Of a stretch of 64,000 nt of DNA, positions 12,701 to 27,700 are shown one piece after another. Within the stretch, counting starts at the first letter, position 1; each line of letters starts with the position of its first letter. The DNA lies in assembly GCA_017590115.1 (NCBI GenBank), contig JAGGNK010013558.1, positions 8,607,752 to 8,671,751 of the forward strand. Reading direction: 5' to 3'. Both the position numbers and the translations under genes were made by a program. The stretch is from Montifringilla adamsi. Lineage: Eukaryota; Chordata; Aves; Passeriformes; Passeridae. Under the pieces are notes generated by a model. The model worked only from the letters and a program-made list of their open reading frames with translations, had not been told where the DNA came from and did no database searches.

Positions 12701-15700
12701 ATTTTTCAGCTAGATCTGATCAATGTGTCATTTTACCATGCAGCGTATTCTTTAACCTACTTTTTGCCCCATCAAAATGCCCACATCCTGCTCTTCACAG
12801 GGCTGATGGTGAGTCCACTGCCATGCAGTGAGAGGGCAGAGATCCTGCCAGTAGCAGGAGAGGTCAAGCACACACTGTGCAGGAAGGAAAGCACTTTACT
12901 GAAGTATGGATTAATTACCAATTGTTTTCAGTCTCCTACACACTGCTGGGTCGGAGCAGGACAGGTCACTGCCTGCAGGCCCCTAGGTATTTATACCAAC
13001 ACCTTCAGTCACCTTACTGATATTTACAGACTTAATATTAAGTTTTCACTGTAGTTATATCTGAGATCTCCAAATGAGCCTGAAACACCAGCGCACAAAC
13101 CCCAGCAGCGTATGGAATGGTATATACCCACAGGACTGGCCCTTGATCTGTGCAAAGTGAGTCCCTGTGTTGTCCCTGACAGTGGTACTGTATGGACTGG
13201 GCTGTTTATTCCATTTCAGTTTTCTTTTGATGAAGCTGAAGCAATGTTTTTCCTACATTTGCTTCCAGATGCCCTTAAAGTGCTTATTAGTTCTGCTTAT
13301 TAGTTCCTGGTGTCTCTGCTGTGGAAATACCACTGCTTTGCAAACACAGCCAACCACACATTTCACTTCCCCCTGAGCACAGAGTGAATGCAGCCCTCCT
13401 AGCATTTAAAGCTGTTCTTAATTTGGCTTTTGATTCACTGTGTTCATTTGCTTCAAAATTACAATTTCAAGAATTATTACAATTATGAGGTAATGACAGC
13501 GTTTTAGGCTACAGGAATTATTCCCTTAATTTCCTCTTTGTACAATACAAATTCATGACAAAATCCTCAGTATCAGCTTTAGCAGATTAAGTCAAATGAA
13601 AACAACCATGTGTTCTGTGATTCCTGCAGTCATTTTACAATTATAATCTAAACACAAAGAATTACACTACATTTTCTTTGAAGTCAGAGGCCAAATGCTA
13701 TGAAAATACCCTTTGTTTCTTTGTTGGTTAGAAATAACCGAATTAATCTGAGATCTGATGAGGTCCAGTACCTTGACAATTGAGAAATGATGGGCTGCAC
13801 AGTGTCATTTTTGTGCTGCTTTAAGGGAACTGACTTTAGGAACAAAGTTGTTTATTTTGAGCTTGGCATATCCAGAACTGGAGTGTGAGTCCTGCTGCCC
13901 CTCTGTGGCTTGGCTGGAGGTGTCCTGCAGAAACACCACCAGACTTCAGCAGTGCAGAAGCCTTATAAAACATATAACTGAAATCTCCATCTGCCACATG
14001 CACTGAAATCCTCCCATGGGGTCGATGATAAACCTGCTAATTGGCTGCTAATTGGTAAAACGTGATGAATGTTGTACAAAGTCCATGTGTGGCTATTCCT
14101 GGATCTTAGAATCTATGCTTGTAACTGCAGTGCCACTCATTTTGACACTCTCAATTGAAAAAGAAAACAAAACAAAAACCAACAGGATGGCTGTATTAAA
14201 ATATAAATTACTTGATTTACACTTATAAGAAGATATTTTCCATGCAAGGAAACAAAGCAATCCTGAAAGACATTTTGAAATCTGATACTACATGCTAGAT
14301 GCTTTAATTGGAGAATAATTAGTATTCTTCCAAATCTCAGTAATTAGTTCAGGAAAAATAATTTAAAATTCTAAAATGTGTCCTCAGAAGAATTCTAAAG
14401 AAGGATGTCTCTTGAGGAAAATCTTATTTCTCATCTTTTGCGTGTTGATGGTCTCTAAGATGTTTTTACAGATTGGTAAATAGTTATATGATTATATAGG
14501 TTTCTGTTAAATTATTTTTTTATACTCTAAATGCATTGTAATATAGCCATTCTGTAAATAATTCCAAATTAATTGGATGCTACTTCTGCTAGTTAAAAAT
14601 TAAATTCTCAAGCAGCTCTAAAATGTATCCAGTTGTGTATATTTGGGAGGAATTGATGCCAATTTGCCATTTGGTATTTATGACCTAAGAATATTTGTGT
14701 GTCAGTAGGATTAGAGCATGTCAAGTGTTGTTTGAAATTTTGTCAGTGTTTTGTACTATGATATTTGTCTGCCACTGGGAAATAATTTATTTTTTCAAAT
14801 TTAGGAAGTGGGATGCTTCTACTAAATGTAAAGTGACATTTCTACCAGTTCTTACAGTTATCATACAAAGCTAAAACTTGGAAATTCACTGATGAGCTGA
14901 AAAGAAGGTGGCATTTAACATATCCTCCTTCCAGACCAGTCTGTGGTACATGATGATTTTTTATCTACTGTTATTTTTTATCTACTGTGATTATTTTTTA
15001 TCTACTGTTTTTTTTTTTTTTTTTTTTTTTTGGTTGTTTTTGTTAATATTTTAGAGTTCTTGACCCAGAAGCAATACCAAGCAGCTGCTGAAGGACAAAA
15101 ACTCAGTTGCCTGTGTTGGTCTCTATATGCTGAGCAACCATAAGGTTTTGATTGTCCTAGAAAACAAGCTAAACCAAATTCCAGAGCTGACAGGGATATG
15201 CAGAATAGCTAAAACACAGAAATTGTTAAATACAAGCCCAAGACAGGGGGGAGCTGATTATGCAGGGAATTGCCTTGTTTTTGATTGTAATTGTGGTTTC
15301 AAGAGGTTGGAGATGTTTGGCAAAACCAATCAAACGTATGGAATGCATTAGGGTTTTGGACCTCTGCCATATTGCAGCTTGGTAATGTACTTCATTAATT
15401 GCTGTACAGAAAGGATTTAAGCCTGTATGGGACAGATCTCAGATTTCAGTGGAGACCCAAGGTTTGCTGGAACCAGGGCTGAAATGATCACAGGCTCACA
15501 CCCAAAGCTGGCCACTGAGAAATGTTTTCAGACTGTTTTGCCCACATCCTCCCTAATGCAAGTCAGGGCTGGGCACTTCATTTGAGTGCCCCATTGTGTG
15601 GTTTGAAATGATCTGGTGGCTTTCAGGAGCTCTTGTGCCACACAGATGTCTGTTAGTAATGAGCAGTGTAGGTGAAGAGTAAGGGCTGATAACTGGGGCC

Positions 15701-18700
15701 ATGGTGATGGGCAGTTTGTAAGTGTTTATTTTGTGTATTTTTCATTTGTTCCTGCTTAGGATAATGTTCTAGAAATCCTTACATAGAACCTGATGGTCTG
15801 TGGAAGTTACTTAGGGTTGTACTTAAGTACAGTTGACCCACTGTACTTAACACATGTAGCTGGGACTGGTGGTTATCAGACTTCCATCACTTCCATGTGA
15901 AGTATCATTTTCAAGTTCAGAATGACCCAGGAATAAAAAGAAAAGGTGGGAACATGAAAGGCAGTGCAGACAAAGTATTGCAGAGTTCTGTCAGTGCTGT
16001 TTTTTCTGCAGTCTGTGCCTCAGTCTGACCTCAGTAAAGAGCTGAGTCCTGCTGTGGCACAGACATCAACTGGTAACAGCATTTCTGCTTCTGCTTTGTT
16101 GAGGGCTTCTCTGAACTGTATGGTACTAATGAAACACAATTAAAAAAAGTTCTTCTGTCGTGAAATGTCATTAGCTATGAAAGGTTGCTTTAAGGATTGC
16201 TGTTTCAACCCTTCACCACTGTCCCTGTTTTCTACACGGTCTTCTGCTCCTTGCCAAGCCATTTCATTTTGGATCCGATCCAGTTCTCATCAAAGTCATG
16301 GAAAAACTCCAGTGGATTGGGCTATTATTATTTGTGACTGGAAAGGGAAGAGAAACATGCTTGTATGTGATTAAATACTAACATTTTCAGCTGATTGATA
16401 AAAGGGAAAGGAAAGAAAGTACCAGAGAACTTTTGGCCAAATCAGTGTTTTCAGTTGCTCTGGCAGAGACCATCAATGTAGCATGTGGTGCTGTGCCAAG
16501 CAGAGTATCAACACACAGCACCAGTAATAAGGACAGTCATTCTCAGGAGGTCAGAGTATTAGAGCAGATGCTAATGAGTTCCAATTCCACTGTGTCTAAC
16601 AGACTGCTTTCAAAAGTCAGGGTTTAATATAGAGACTCAGTATCTTTCTTGGATTGACATGGCAGTCGTTTCACCCCCAATGCCTAAATGGTTTGTTTAA
16701 TATTTTGCTACCTTTTTCCTATTCTTTAGGGCTTAAATTTAGAACTGATGTTTGTCTCTTAAGGCATTGGAAGCATTGCAGTTGCTGACAGTAATGCCTG
16801 TGGCCAGTGCCTTTCACTGCTTGCTTTTCTAAGGCTCTCTTTTAGTCGCTCATGACTTTGCCAAAGTTGCACAGTTCACAGTGAAATTTCCCATGCCGAG
16901 AGGCTGCCTCGAGTTGAATTTTTGGAAAGTGTCAGCAAAAAGGACTTAGCTGCTTCCAAGAACAAGATTAGGAGAAAACACATTGTTTTATCCATCTAGA
17001 GTAAATTTTTCCAGCTGTTTTTTTTTATGACCTGCAGTGCCTCTGTGCTTTGAAGAGAAGACTCGAAATGAAATCCCCAGGGAAATATACTCAAGTCTGG
17101 CATCCTCAAAATATTGTGCTTTCTTGTACATCCAGTTTGTTGTAGCATTCTCCAAGCATTCCTCCTGCAGTGAGTGTTGCTCAGAGCTCCTGCCTGCCTG
17201 CGCAGGCAGCGCAGCAGTGCCCAGAGGGACCTGGCATGGCTGGGCTCTTGAAATTCCTCATCTGAGAGGCTCCTGGCACACCAGGACCAAGGGCAGGGAG
17301 ACTCCCTCCTGCTCTGACAGAGCTCTCCTCACTTTGTAAGGGCACTGTAAAGGAGAAAAAAGAGTAAAGAGCCAGCAAAGAGGCTGGGGCAGAGAGGTGG
17401 AGTGGGGGGTTTGAGGAGCTGTATGAATATTCCAGGATGAAGGATTAGATGTGGCAGCTCTGGGGAAAGAAGCTGTAGAGAAGAGCAGTGGTAAGGAAGG
17501 GAGGGCAGAAGCAAGGTGGTGGGAAGGGTCAGGACTCAAAGATTTTCAAAACCAGGAGACATAGGGGATGGGGAAGGCACAATGAGGGAAAGAAAAGAGC
17601 AGAAGAATATGTTGGGTGGGAGAAAAGAGGCCAGAAAGGAACATAACTAGTGTAGTATTCAGTTCTGCCCACGTTTCAGAGGTCTTTGATGTCCAGGAGG
17701 ACCTGAAGTGCAGTGGCAGAGTTTGAGTTTCTTCCTCCTCTATCACCATTACACATCAGACATAAGAGCTTTCTGCTGGCTTGGTGGAGTGAGTAATGCA
17801 GGAGGTGATGCAGAGAATGCCCTAGGGCTGCATCCTAACTTGTGACAATCCATGTGAGGGTCTGAAGAAATTCTGGGCTTCCTTCTGTTTTAAAAAAGTA
17901 CAGGTTGGCTTTTGTTTATTTTTGTTTGAGCAAGCATACTTTCCAGGAGAGTTCTTTGGAGGGTATTGCTGCAGTGGCAGAATCACAGCATGCTGATCAA
18001 AGTCAAGGATACTGGTGCAACTTAAGTTCACTTTTTGTGTTTATGCACAATAGATTTAACAACTTTGGAATGCTTATCTTTGCAGCCTTCCTATTCCATT
18101 GTCATAATTTTTAAGGCATAGAATATGCTGACACTAATCCAAGAGCAACAGAACAACAACAATTATGATTCTGCATTTTTATTTTATACTGGTGTTCAGC
18201 TTCATGCTTACTTGAACTTGGCATATTTCCTTCTTCATAACAGAAATTTATCCTTGGTAAGAACTAATTTAGCTCCATTTTTATAGAATATTTGTAGGGA
18301 GGTTTTTAAGAAAGTATCAACAGAAAAGAATAGTGTAAAATGAAAAAAGTGAATCAGGTGCCTGTGATTTATGCAAGGCAGGTTTCCAGGATTATTGAAT
18401 TTCACTCCCAAGATCAGTGTAGCATTCTGTAATTGAGAGCAAACAGGCACTCACTCTACTCAGTGATTCATTGAGAAGTCAGAAGTACTAAGTGTAACCA
18501 GGTATTTTCTTGAAAATACAATAATCTGAACTACACTATATAGGAAAAGAAAGTACATTGTTGTTTTACAATTATGGCAGAAAATGCATTTGTATTATAA
18601 AATATCTTTTAAAAAATCCTCCCATGGATGTGCATATGGTAGTTAATTATGACTGTATAAGAAGGTGGAGATCTCATTTCCTTGCTTTACTCTGACATTG

Positions 18701-21700
18701 CTTTAATGGGGGCATTTACACAATGCAGGAAAAGAGACCTGGCTGAACCAAAATGAGATCTATGGTTTCATGACTGTTCCCAGTGAATTTCTTTTTTTTA
18801 TAGAGAATTTGCTTTCCTTTTACCTTGGTCCACATTTCTGTGTCTCTCTGTAGTGCTTCCCTCTGAATCCTTCTTCCCTCTGGCTGTCAATGGATTTTGT
18901 TTCTGTAGCCTCATTTGAGGAAAACCATATCCTCTTTCAGTTTCAATAGAAGTCTTGTTTTTGCAGTGGGTGAAAAGGAGTAGGTGTGCTGTTAAACTGT
19001 GCCAAGACAAAACTCTGCTCACTGCACTCACACTCAGCAAGTCCCTGTTTGTAATCAGCTGCCTCAGCCATCACCCAGGTCACCCCAGACACTTTTGGCC
19101 CAGTTTGGCCAAAATTGGGGAGAATTGCAGTGATGCACACTTAAAATTTCACACTGAAAGAAAGCACTGGGGATTTCCCACACTTTGGGTTTCTATGCTT
19201 GTGTAAAAATAAAATGATATTTTACTTCAATTGAAGTTCGGTTGCAGTTAAACAAAAAATATATTATTCATATACAGAAGTGAGTTATTTTTGTCTTGTT
19301 AACAACAAAGTAGCCCAAGTTATGCATTAACAGAACTTTTGTCACTGTGTTTTCCATTGGTAGAAAGTTAAGCTATTACTACTAAGACTTAGCACAGAAC
19401 ATTAGCATGTTCTGGAGGCAAAATATAACACAGGCAACATTAATTACACCACATAGAATAAAGTAATAATAAAGTACCTTCTAAAACACAGTGTGAATAT
19501 AAAGAAGACCAAGAGCAGCAGCCTTTCTTCATAAATCTCACTTTATAATAATAAAATGTCACTATTCCTCCAAGGCTTCTTCCAAGTAATAAATTTTAAG
19601 TTGGACCATTGAATCAAGGAAGCCACAATCCATATTTTATTTTGTCAGTGAATTCCGTGATGAATGGATAATGAATTTACAATGTACAGATGTGGGACTA
19701 GGAGACACCTCCTGAATCTTTAAACTCTGTCCTTAAATAATGAAGGAAAACTGGTTGACAGTTGTCTATAAACAGACACACAGCTTTGCAGCTGGTGGAC
19801 AGGTAATAAATTCCTAATAATATGCTAAATTCAGGAGTTTTTCTAACCTCCATCTGCTGTGCTACAGCATCTCTTCACAGTGGAATGTTCTTATCTAGAT
19901 AGCAGCAAAATGAATACTTTTAAACACCACTGGATGCCAGCAAGACCCACATACATTAAATATATATATTACTGTCTTTGACATGACCTTGCCCCTTTAA
20001 ATATTTCATATAACCAAGAATAGAATTTTTTTTTCTAAAACATTTGCCGAGAATGCGTTAAATGAAACTATCATTGGGAATCATGTACACATTTAACGAG
20101 ATTCAGGCTGGTATCCAAGAATTACATATGCCTGAAACAAATGCTTAAAATTGTATTCCTATATATGTGAACTGTACAGGAAAGGTATGAGCCTCTAGAG
20201 GTTTTCATTACCTCTTGATTTCTTGCTGTGCAACATACTTAACCTTCACATATCCAAAGTCCTTAAAGAGCAACTACACCACATACTGTGTCCAGTTTAG
20301 TCCAAATTCAAGGTCCTGTGTCCCTTTACAATGTTATGTGTGAAAGTGCAGCCTTGGATCAGTGTTTGTTAAAAGTGTGACTTGGGTCTGGGCCTGTGAA
20401 GAATCACTCACTGCCTGATGGAGATCTTTGTCTGTACAGGCTGTGGCCCTGTGGAATTGCTGCTACAGAACAGTGTGATCAGTCAGGATAAAAATTCCCT
20501 CAATATCTCAAACAACCTACTGAGTACTTGAAACTCACGTGGCATCACAGTGATCTGAAAGGAAAACACTTTCTGGACAGTATTCCTCACTCACTATTGA
20601 TTGTTTACTTGGATATTCTGATTGATTTTGGTTTTCTAGCCTCCAGCACAGTAATGAATTTTTTTTCTTATGTCTAGCTGGCATCAAGTGAAGTCTTGGT
20701 CAGTGGTGCCTGGAAGCTGCCACCAACACTTCAGGTTAGGTGGTGGCACAGAGGGGGTCTGGAGTCTGACCACGTGTGCTGCTGTTAGACCTGGAGAGCC
20801 TGACTGACCTGTGTGTGCAGAGTGTTTCTTACCCCAGATTTCCACTGGACTTTTGTTTGATGCTGCTGGGATGGCTGTCCTTAATTGCTGTGACCTGATG
20901 CAGTCACAGTTAAAATGGTTCTTACCTTTCACCTGTTGCTGACTCTCCGCGTGTAGTGGAGACACGAGGCTTGACTCCATTTCAGAAGGCTGATTTATTA
21001 TGTTAAATATTATATTAAAATGCTACATTAAGACTACTAAAGAACAGAGAGATCAGAAGGCTACAAGAACAGAACAGAATAGAATAACAAAATCCTGTGA
21101 CTGCTCACAGCCTTGGCACAGGTGGCTGTGATTGGTCATCAATGGAAAACAATCCACATGGACCAATCATGGATGCACCTGTTGCATTCCACAGCAGCAG
21201 ATAGTAATTGTTTACATTTCTCTCCTGAGGCTCCTCAGCTTCTCAGGAGAGGAAAAATCCCAGCAAAGGATTTTTCATAATATCATGGCTACATTCACCC
21301 ACCAAAGGCTTTTATCTTCTTGAAGCCTTTTCTAAAAAGATTGCTTACTTAAAGTATCACATGAAAAATAAATCATACCATGATACTACTTTGACTTTCT
21401 GCATAGCTTTCTGTCCAATTTTGTACTCAGAAGTTGTTTAGCCTTGGTAGAAATATCTCTAAGGTAAATAATTTGAATCATGTATCAATAAACCTTGCCA
21501 ATGTTTCAGAAATTTCCATTAAAGTTTTTTTCTGAGTTTACTTAGGGACTTGAGTCATGAAAGCTGACAGCATAAAAATATCTGTAGACAATTTATAAAG
21601 ATATATGTATAAAAGATATAAATGAATTGGCAATTACTACATGAAAATGATATTTTGGACCATAATGGGGAAAAATGAAGCCACAGAAGGATGACAGTAT

Positions 21701-24700
21701 TGAAAAAACAGAGGCAAAACATCTGTAATACAATACTAAATATCAGGATTACATTTATGAATGGTAACAATATGACTAATTGAGTTAAAATTAAACTATT
21801 TTAGAGACATTTCAGAAAGCCACAGGACTAAATGTAATGCTTCAAGAATTATATCTAGCATGTAAAAAGCTGCACAAACTGAAAATTTAAAGCTGACAGT
21901 GGTCCAAACTGCCTGCACCATAGAACATCATTAAAACAGGATTAATTAAAGCCTGCCTGAGAAGCAGTTGTTAGGGACAAGGTGAGGAGAGCTATGGCAC
22001 AGTGGACAGTAGATCATGGGAATTCCCTGTTATTGGAATTGTTGGAATTATTGGAGCAGTGGCACTGCCTGTTGCCTGGGGGATCATGCAGTTCTGCAGT
22101 GACTGCAGGGGCTGGCCAGGAAAGCGGAGCGGGGAAAAGCCCAGCAGAGCTGGTGACTGCGTGCAGCTCCAGCTCTGACTTACAGGGCCTCACTCCAAGC
22201 ATTTGCAGTTACATCATCACAGCGCTGAGGTTAACATCATAGCAGCCTGAAGGAGTAGTGGAACTTGTTGTGTTGTTCCTGGATTTATCCTGCATTTTCC
22301 TCATTTCAGCAGACAGGCCAGTGACCTCAGTCTTGGGGGAATATTGCATGGAAACATATCTGCTAACCCAAAGCTATCAGCAGGATACAGAGAGAAACAA
22401 ATATGCCAGGAGTCTTTCTTGGGCAACATGTGGTTCAGTTCAGAGTTTTCAGGCCTGCACAAGTGATCAGAATAAGGCTATTTATGTGAATTATCAGGAG
22501 ACACAGAGGGAAAATACTCTGGAGGGGCTGGCAGTTAAACTGAGTTACTGGAAGAGAACAGGTTTGCTGAGCTTTCAGGATCATGTATGGAAGTTCACGA
22601 CCTGAAGGATTCTTGCAGTAGGATGGTTTTAACTACTCCTAGTGCCTCATTTAAATATAAGGATGAAATTTCTTCAAGCTTTTTGTGTAGACCTGTTTCT
22701 GCCTATTTAAGGACACAGGACCTTCAGAAAAATCCCATCTGGGACTCCTCCTGAGAGCAAATTCCTAAAATAACAATCACCAACACAGAGCAGTAATCTG
22801 CACCTTTTATTTTTAGACTTATTAAGATCCTGGTGTGGAGGATAACATCAAGTAAGAAAGAGAAAAACACACATGTGATAATATTTCCAAGCAGTTCCAC
22901 TGTCACAGACCTATTCCTCTGCTGCCAGGAGGCAAAGAAGTTGTTCCAATAATTCATTACTCACTCTGGCTTTTTTCCTTATCTTAGGAAAAATATTTAT
23001 CCCTAAAGAAAAGCCTGTAGAAACCCGCACAGAAGAGAAGGTGACCCTGGATCCAGAGCTAGAAGAGGCCCTGGCCAGTGCTTCCGATACCGAGCTCTAT
23101 GACCTTGCAGGTTAGAAAACATGCAGATGTGATCTCTCACATGCCCAGCTCTTCTCGGGCCAGACCTGCCACCAGGAGTGGCTCATGATGACCCCTCAAG
23201 CCCCTGGTGCTGCTCTGATGGGTGGCCAAGCCGTGGGCCACACGTTGCCCAGGATGACTGAAGTGTGACTCGACAGCTGCTGCATTTCAGACTTCTCTGC
23301 TTAAAGCTGATGTGTCAGGCCAGGGGGGAAGATGGAGGAGCTCATGTGATTTGGGGAAGGGAAGGGTGGGCAGTGGACTGCAGGCTGGGGTGCTGGCACT
23401 GCAATGGAAGTGACTGATCCTACTGTATCCACATTGTTTGTAGCATAATACAGCTACCTCCTCTCAACTCTGACATCCCAAATAGCCTGATGAACTTGTT
23501 ACAGCATGCAGTGGATAAAGATCCTGAATCCATGAGGAAATTTGGAATCTAACCCCTTGAATGAGAAAATTGGTTGCCAGGTGATTAGACCTGGGTATCT
23601 TCACCACTTCTGATTATTTTCCAAGCCCATTAGTATTGATGTGCTTCCATTGGAAACCCTGGCGGGAATGCCAATGCATTCAGCTCATCACATGTACAGT
23701 GAAATTCTCAGATACACCAAACAATAGAACATACGAGTAATAAGAAGTTCAGATTGTGTATTGGGGAAGAAAAGGGATTAGGAGTGTAGCACTGAAACAA
23801 TTTACAAAGAGTTGTGGGATTTCCGTCCCTGGGTGTTTTCAGACCCCAGCAGACAAAGCCATGGCTGACCTCATTAGTGCTGGCAGCACTCCTGCCTGAG
23901 GGAGAGGCTGGACAAGATGACCCACAGCAGTTCCTTCCAGCTGGCACTTCTGGGATATGCATTCTACATTGACTCAATTGTTCAAAAATCTATATTGAAA
24001 GTGTCTGTATCTCCAGAATTTGGAGCCCAAAAGGCTCTCCCTACAAGCAGGCATGATGCACACAGTTAACATTTTATAAAGGGGGTTTTGTTTGGGGAAC
24101 TAAACTACAGTTTGTAGCAGATACTTTCCTGCAGTCTGTGTTCCTGTCATTAACATTGTATCCTCTTGCTGGTGTTTACACATTTCAGCTGTTCTTGGAG
24201 TGCACAACATGGTCAACAACCCAAAATTCGATGAAGCAGGAGCCCGTGGTAAAGATGGAAAAGGAATCGTGAGAAGTAAGCAAGCAGATTTCTCTTGTGG
24301 GCTGCATGTCATCTTTGGGGACTTCTACAGCTGTAGGTGGGGTCTCTTGGTCTAATTTAGTGTAATGTAACTGGACCTAACTTTGATTGATCTAATTAAT
24401 CATGAAAGGTGACTTTTTAAAAGTAAATACGATCTAAAAATTCATTATAATAACAGTAGTATACAAACAGATCATTCCTGAGGAAATTTGTTGTTGTAGA
24501 GAGCAGTATCTGGCTCTGCAGAGGTGTTTGAAAGAGTGGGAGTATTTAAGAGACCAAGACATATAAATTTCCATTCCATGTCAGTTTAGGCAGCAGGCAG
24601 AAAACAGAGTGAGCTGTAGCCAAGAATTGGCCGCAGTTCAGGCCAGGCCATCCTGCCCCAGGTTCCTACATTTACACACCTGAAAAATTCCTTGTAACCA

Positions 24701-27700
24701 CTGGGCTCAAATGTGGCAGAATCCCTGCATTCACAGAGAGGCAAAGACTGCCTGGATGTGCTCCTGCCCCAGGCACTCCCTCTGATCTCCCACCTCCACC
24801 TGGCTCCTGTGGCAGTGGTGCAGAGTGCCTGTTCTGTGGCTCCCTAGGGACACAGGAAACGGAATCATTCTGGAAATCCCCCAGGAGAAACAGCTGTAGT
24901 TACTAAAAACAAACCCAGAAATGTTTGCACTAAATAAACAGACCTTTGGTGAATCTGATCTTAGCTCAGCAGCCCAGAGGAGGCTGGATGGAGGGACAAA
25001 TGGGTGCATCTGAATTCCAAGCTTTTCTTGAGAGCTGCCAAGCCTTGATGCAGAGCTCGTCACCTCCAGGCCCTGGGATATCTAGTGGGCTAAACTTTAC
25101 TTTTTAAGACAAAACTGTGGAATGCCTTTTCCTAGGGAAACTGTACTAAAAAAATGTTTCTTCTTCTCAGGCCATGAGAACAGCAGCTATCTTTACCAAG
25201 GGCTTTCCTTTCCATCTTCCATTGCTAAAGGGGAGGTGGGAAAGTAGACAGGACACCATGTCACTTCATTTTTCTCAGGATAAAGCTGCCCTGCAAGCCT
25301 TCCCAGTGGGGCCCTGTGTGAGCTGCCATCTATCTCATAACAGGCAACTGCATGCATTACTAATCCTCATAGATTTCAGAATATTTTTGTTGTACTAAGT
25401 CAAAAAGTCAGCTATGTGAGTCAGCTAAACTATGCTCCAATCACAGACCTACGAACCAGAAAATCACCATCACATCACTTTATTCTTTGGTCCAAAAGCA
25501 ATACCTTTCCTTAGCCAAGTGAAATGCTTCAGTAAAAATCTGCTCATCAATGTGGCAAAACAACACCATGATTAAAGAAACAAGAAAAACTCATGGAAAG
25601 CAACAAGAAGTAGAAAATGAAAATTCCTCCTAACTCTAGACAGAGTACACTGTGATGTCTAACCTGAGGACAGGGTGCTTGTGTCTCCCTTCCTTCCAGT
25701 CTGGCAGGGTGCTTCCACAAGTGCAAAAAATTATTTGCTTTTTTTATTTACTTTCTATCCTTGCATCCAAGGTGAATTCTTTAAAGGTAGTTTTCAATTT
25801 CCAGCTCCCTAGAAAGGCTGAAGTGTTATCAGGGATATGTGAGGTCTCTCAGGGAATTAGTATAAAAAAAAGTTTGGCATCAAAGGGAACAGAGTGAAAA
25901 CCAGCTCAAGACTTGTCTATGACCATCTCTACTATGAGTTCTAAATAAGATGTGGCTTTCTTTTGGCCCATGATATGGCATGAACTTTTACCCATTGCAA
26001 GGAACAGCAATGTGTAGTACACTGAGACTTGAACACAGAAGTCTTCAAGACCTCTGCCTGTCTGCAGCATAAAAAGGACTCAAACACATTTGTGGTCACA
26101 GATTCCTTTCTTGCTTCTAGTGGCTTGGGTGGTCAGGGTTAACAAATTAATCTCCACAACTCTATGCATGGGAATTGGAAGTACTAATTGTGTTCTAAGC
26201 TATGATTTTTATGCCTCTCTGAGAATATTTATAGCTCATAGCTTCCAGCACTAAATACCATAGTTCTTTGGAACATGACTACTCAAAGATTTCATAAATC
26301 TTGGTGCTGGCAGACAGACTTACTTTTCATGCTTTGATGGTTTTATTATTTTAAAAGTGCAGATGTTGCAATTTTACAAGAGCTAATTGAATTTATAGTA
26401 AGGCTGATAGTATCAGCTGAGAGGAGGAAACTGAGGGGCCTCCTGCTCGTGCTGCTTTATGTAACACAGTCTATTCAGAGGTGCAGGGACATTTTCTCAC
26501 TAATACAGTGGGCAAGTTCTGAGCACACCTTTCTTTACAGATATTAGACAAAGCACAAAGCAGCCCTTGCAGTATATCACATCCCAAACAATAGCCTTCA
26601 AAGCTGCTTTGGCTCCAATTAATTGTACAGGGATTTTGTATATAGAGGAGGAGTTTGCCCTTGACAATGCTGCCCATCCTCCCTGTCCTCAGCCTCCAGT
26701 GGCAGCTCTGGGTGCACAAGGCATGGCAGGGGAAAGGGGGATAATACTCCTACTTGCAGGTTTTGTGGTTCTCATAAACCCTTCCTGGATTGCTGCAGTA
26801 CAAACCTAAGTGGGAATGGAACAGCCAGAGTGATGGTGCCTGTTTCTTGGCTGACATCTCATGAGATTTTGTGTTGCAGATGTGGTGAAAGGTGAAAAGG
26901 TCAAGCCCATCTTTGAGGAGCCACCTAATCCAACCAATGTGGAAGCAAGTTTACAGAGGATAAAAGCAAATGATCCTGGTCTCACAGAAGTTAATCTCAA
27001 CAACATAAAGGTAGAGGCTGTGGTTTTGTCCATGTCACGATAGGAGGATTTATTCAAATACTTCCAAAGCCTGTGCCTTTTATCCTCAAATTTTGTCTCT
27101 CTTTACTGTTCAGAAAAAGCAGGACACTCAGGGAAGGGGTGGGGAAAGGACTGTTGTAGTGGCTCCAAGGTCATCAATTCCTGATACCGAATTAAATGCT
27201 GGTTAAATGACCAGGGGGTGACTCCCTTTGGCTGCCTTTCTCAGCAGATTGTGAAGGAAGATATCTCATGGGTACTGTATAATCATCACTGGCCAAATTC
27301 AATTAGCCCTCACAGGCAGGAGGAGGAGGAGCTGGCACTGGAGACTGAAGAACTGGCAGAGGAGTAGGAAGTGTCTCAGCGAGGGTCCCGTGCTGGCCTT
27401 GGCCTGACCCAGATCTGGGCAGCGCTGGCATCGCGGGCAGCACCAGCCCCTGGGGCCACTGTGCCCACCCTGACACACTCCTGAAAGCAGCAGGGGTGTT
27501 CCCCTTGCATACGCTGTGCTTGTTCATCAATCAGTTCCATAATAATTACAATCAGCAGTGTGATTGGCTTTCCTAATTACTGGATTTGTCTTTTTACCCT
27601 AGAATATTCCTATTCCAACACTGAAAGAATTTGCAAAAGCTCTGGAAACCAACACACATGTGAAGACATTCAGTCTTGCAGCTACTCGAAGCAATGATCC

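Larger units (their letters stand above)
11680..22987 (+). other. TMOD2 intron 3, the largest coding-region intron
   Basis: This intron is 11.3 kb. Its first 400 bases are GC-rich; 13.4-20 kb is strongly AT-rich. It contains a TCTACTG short repeat with a T24 tract (14956-15031) and a solo LTR on the - strand (20934-21293). I recognise no other gene or RNA. Some AT-rich stretches could be conserved noncoding elements, which I cannot test. Confidence 0.85.
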
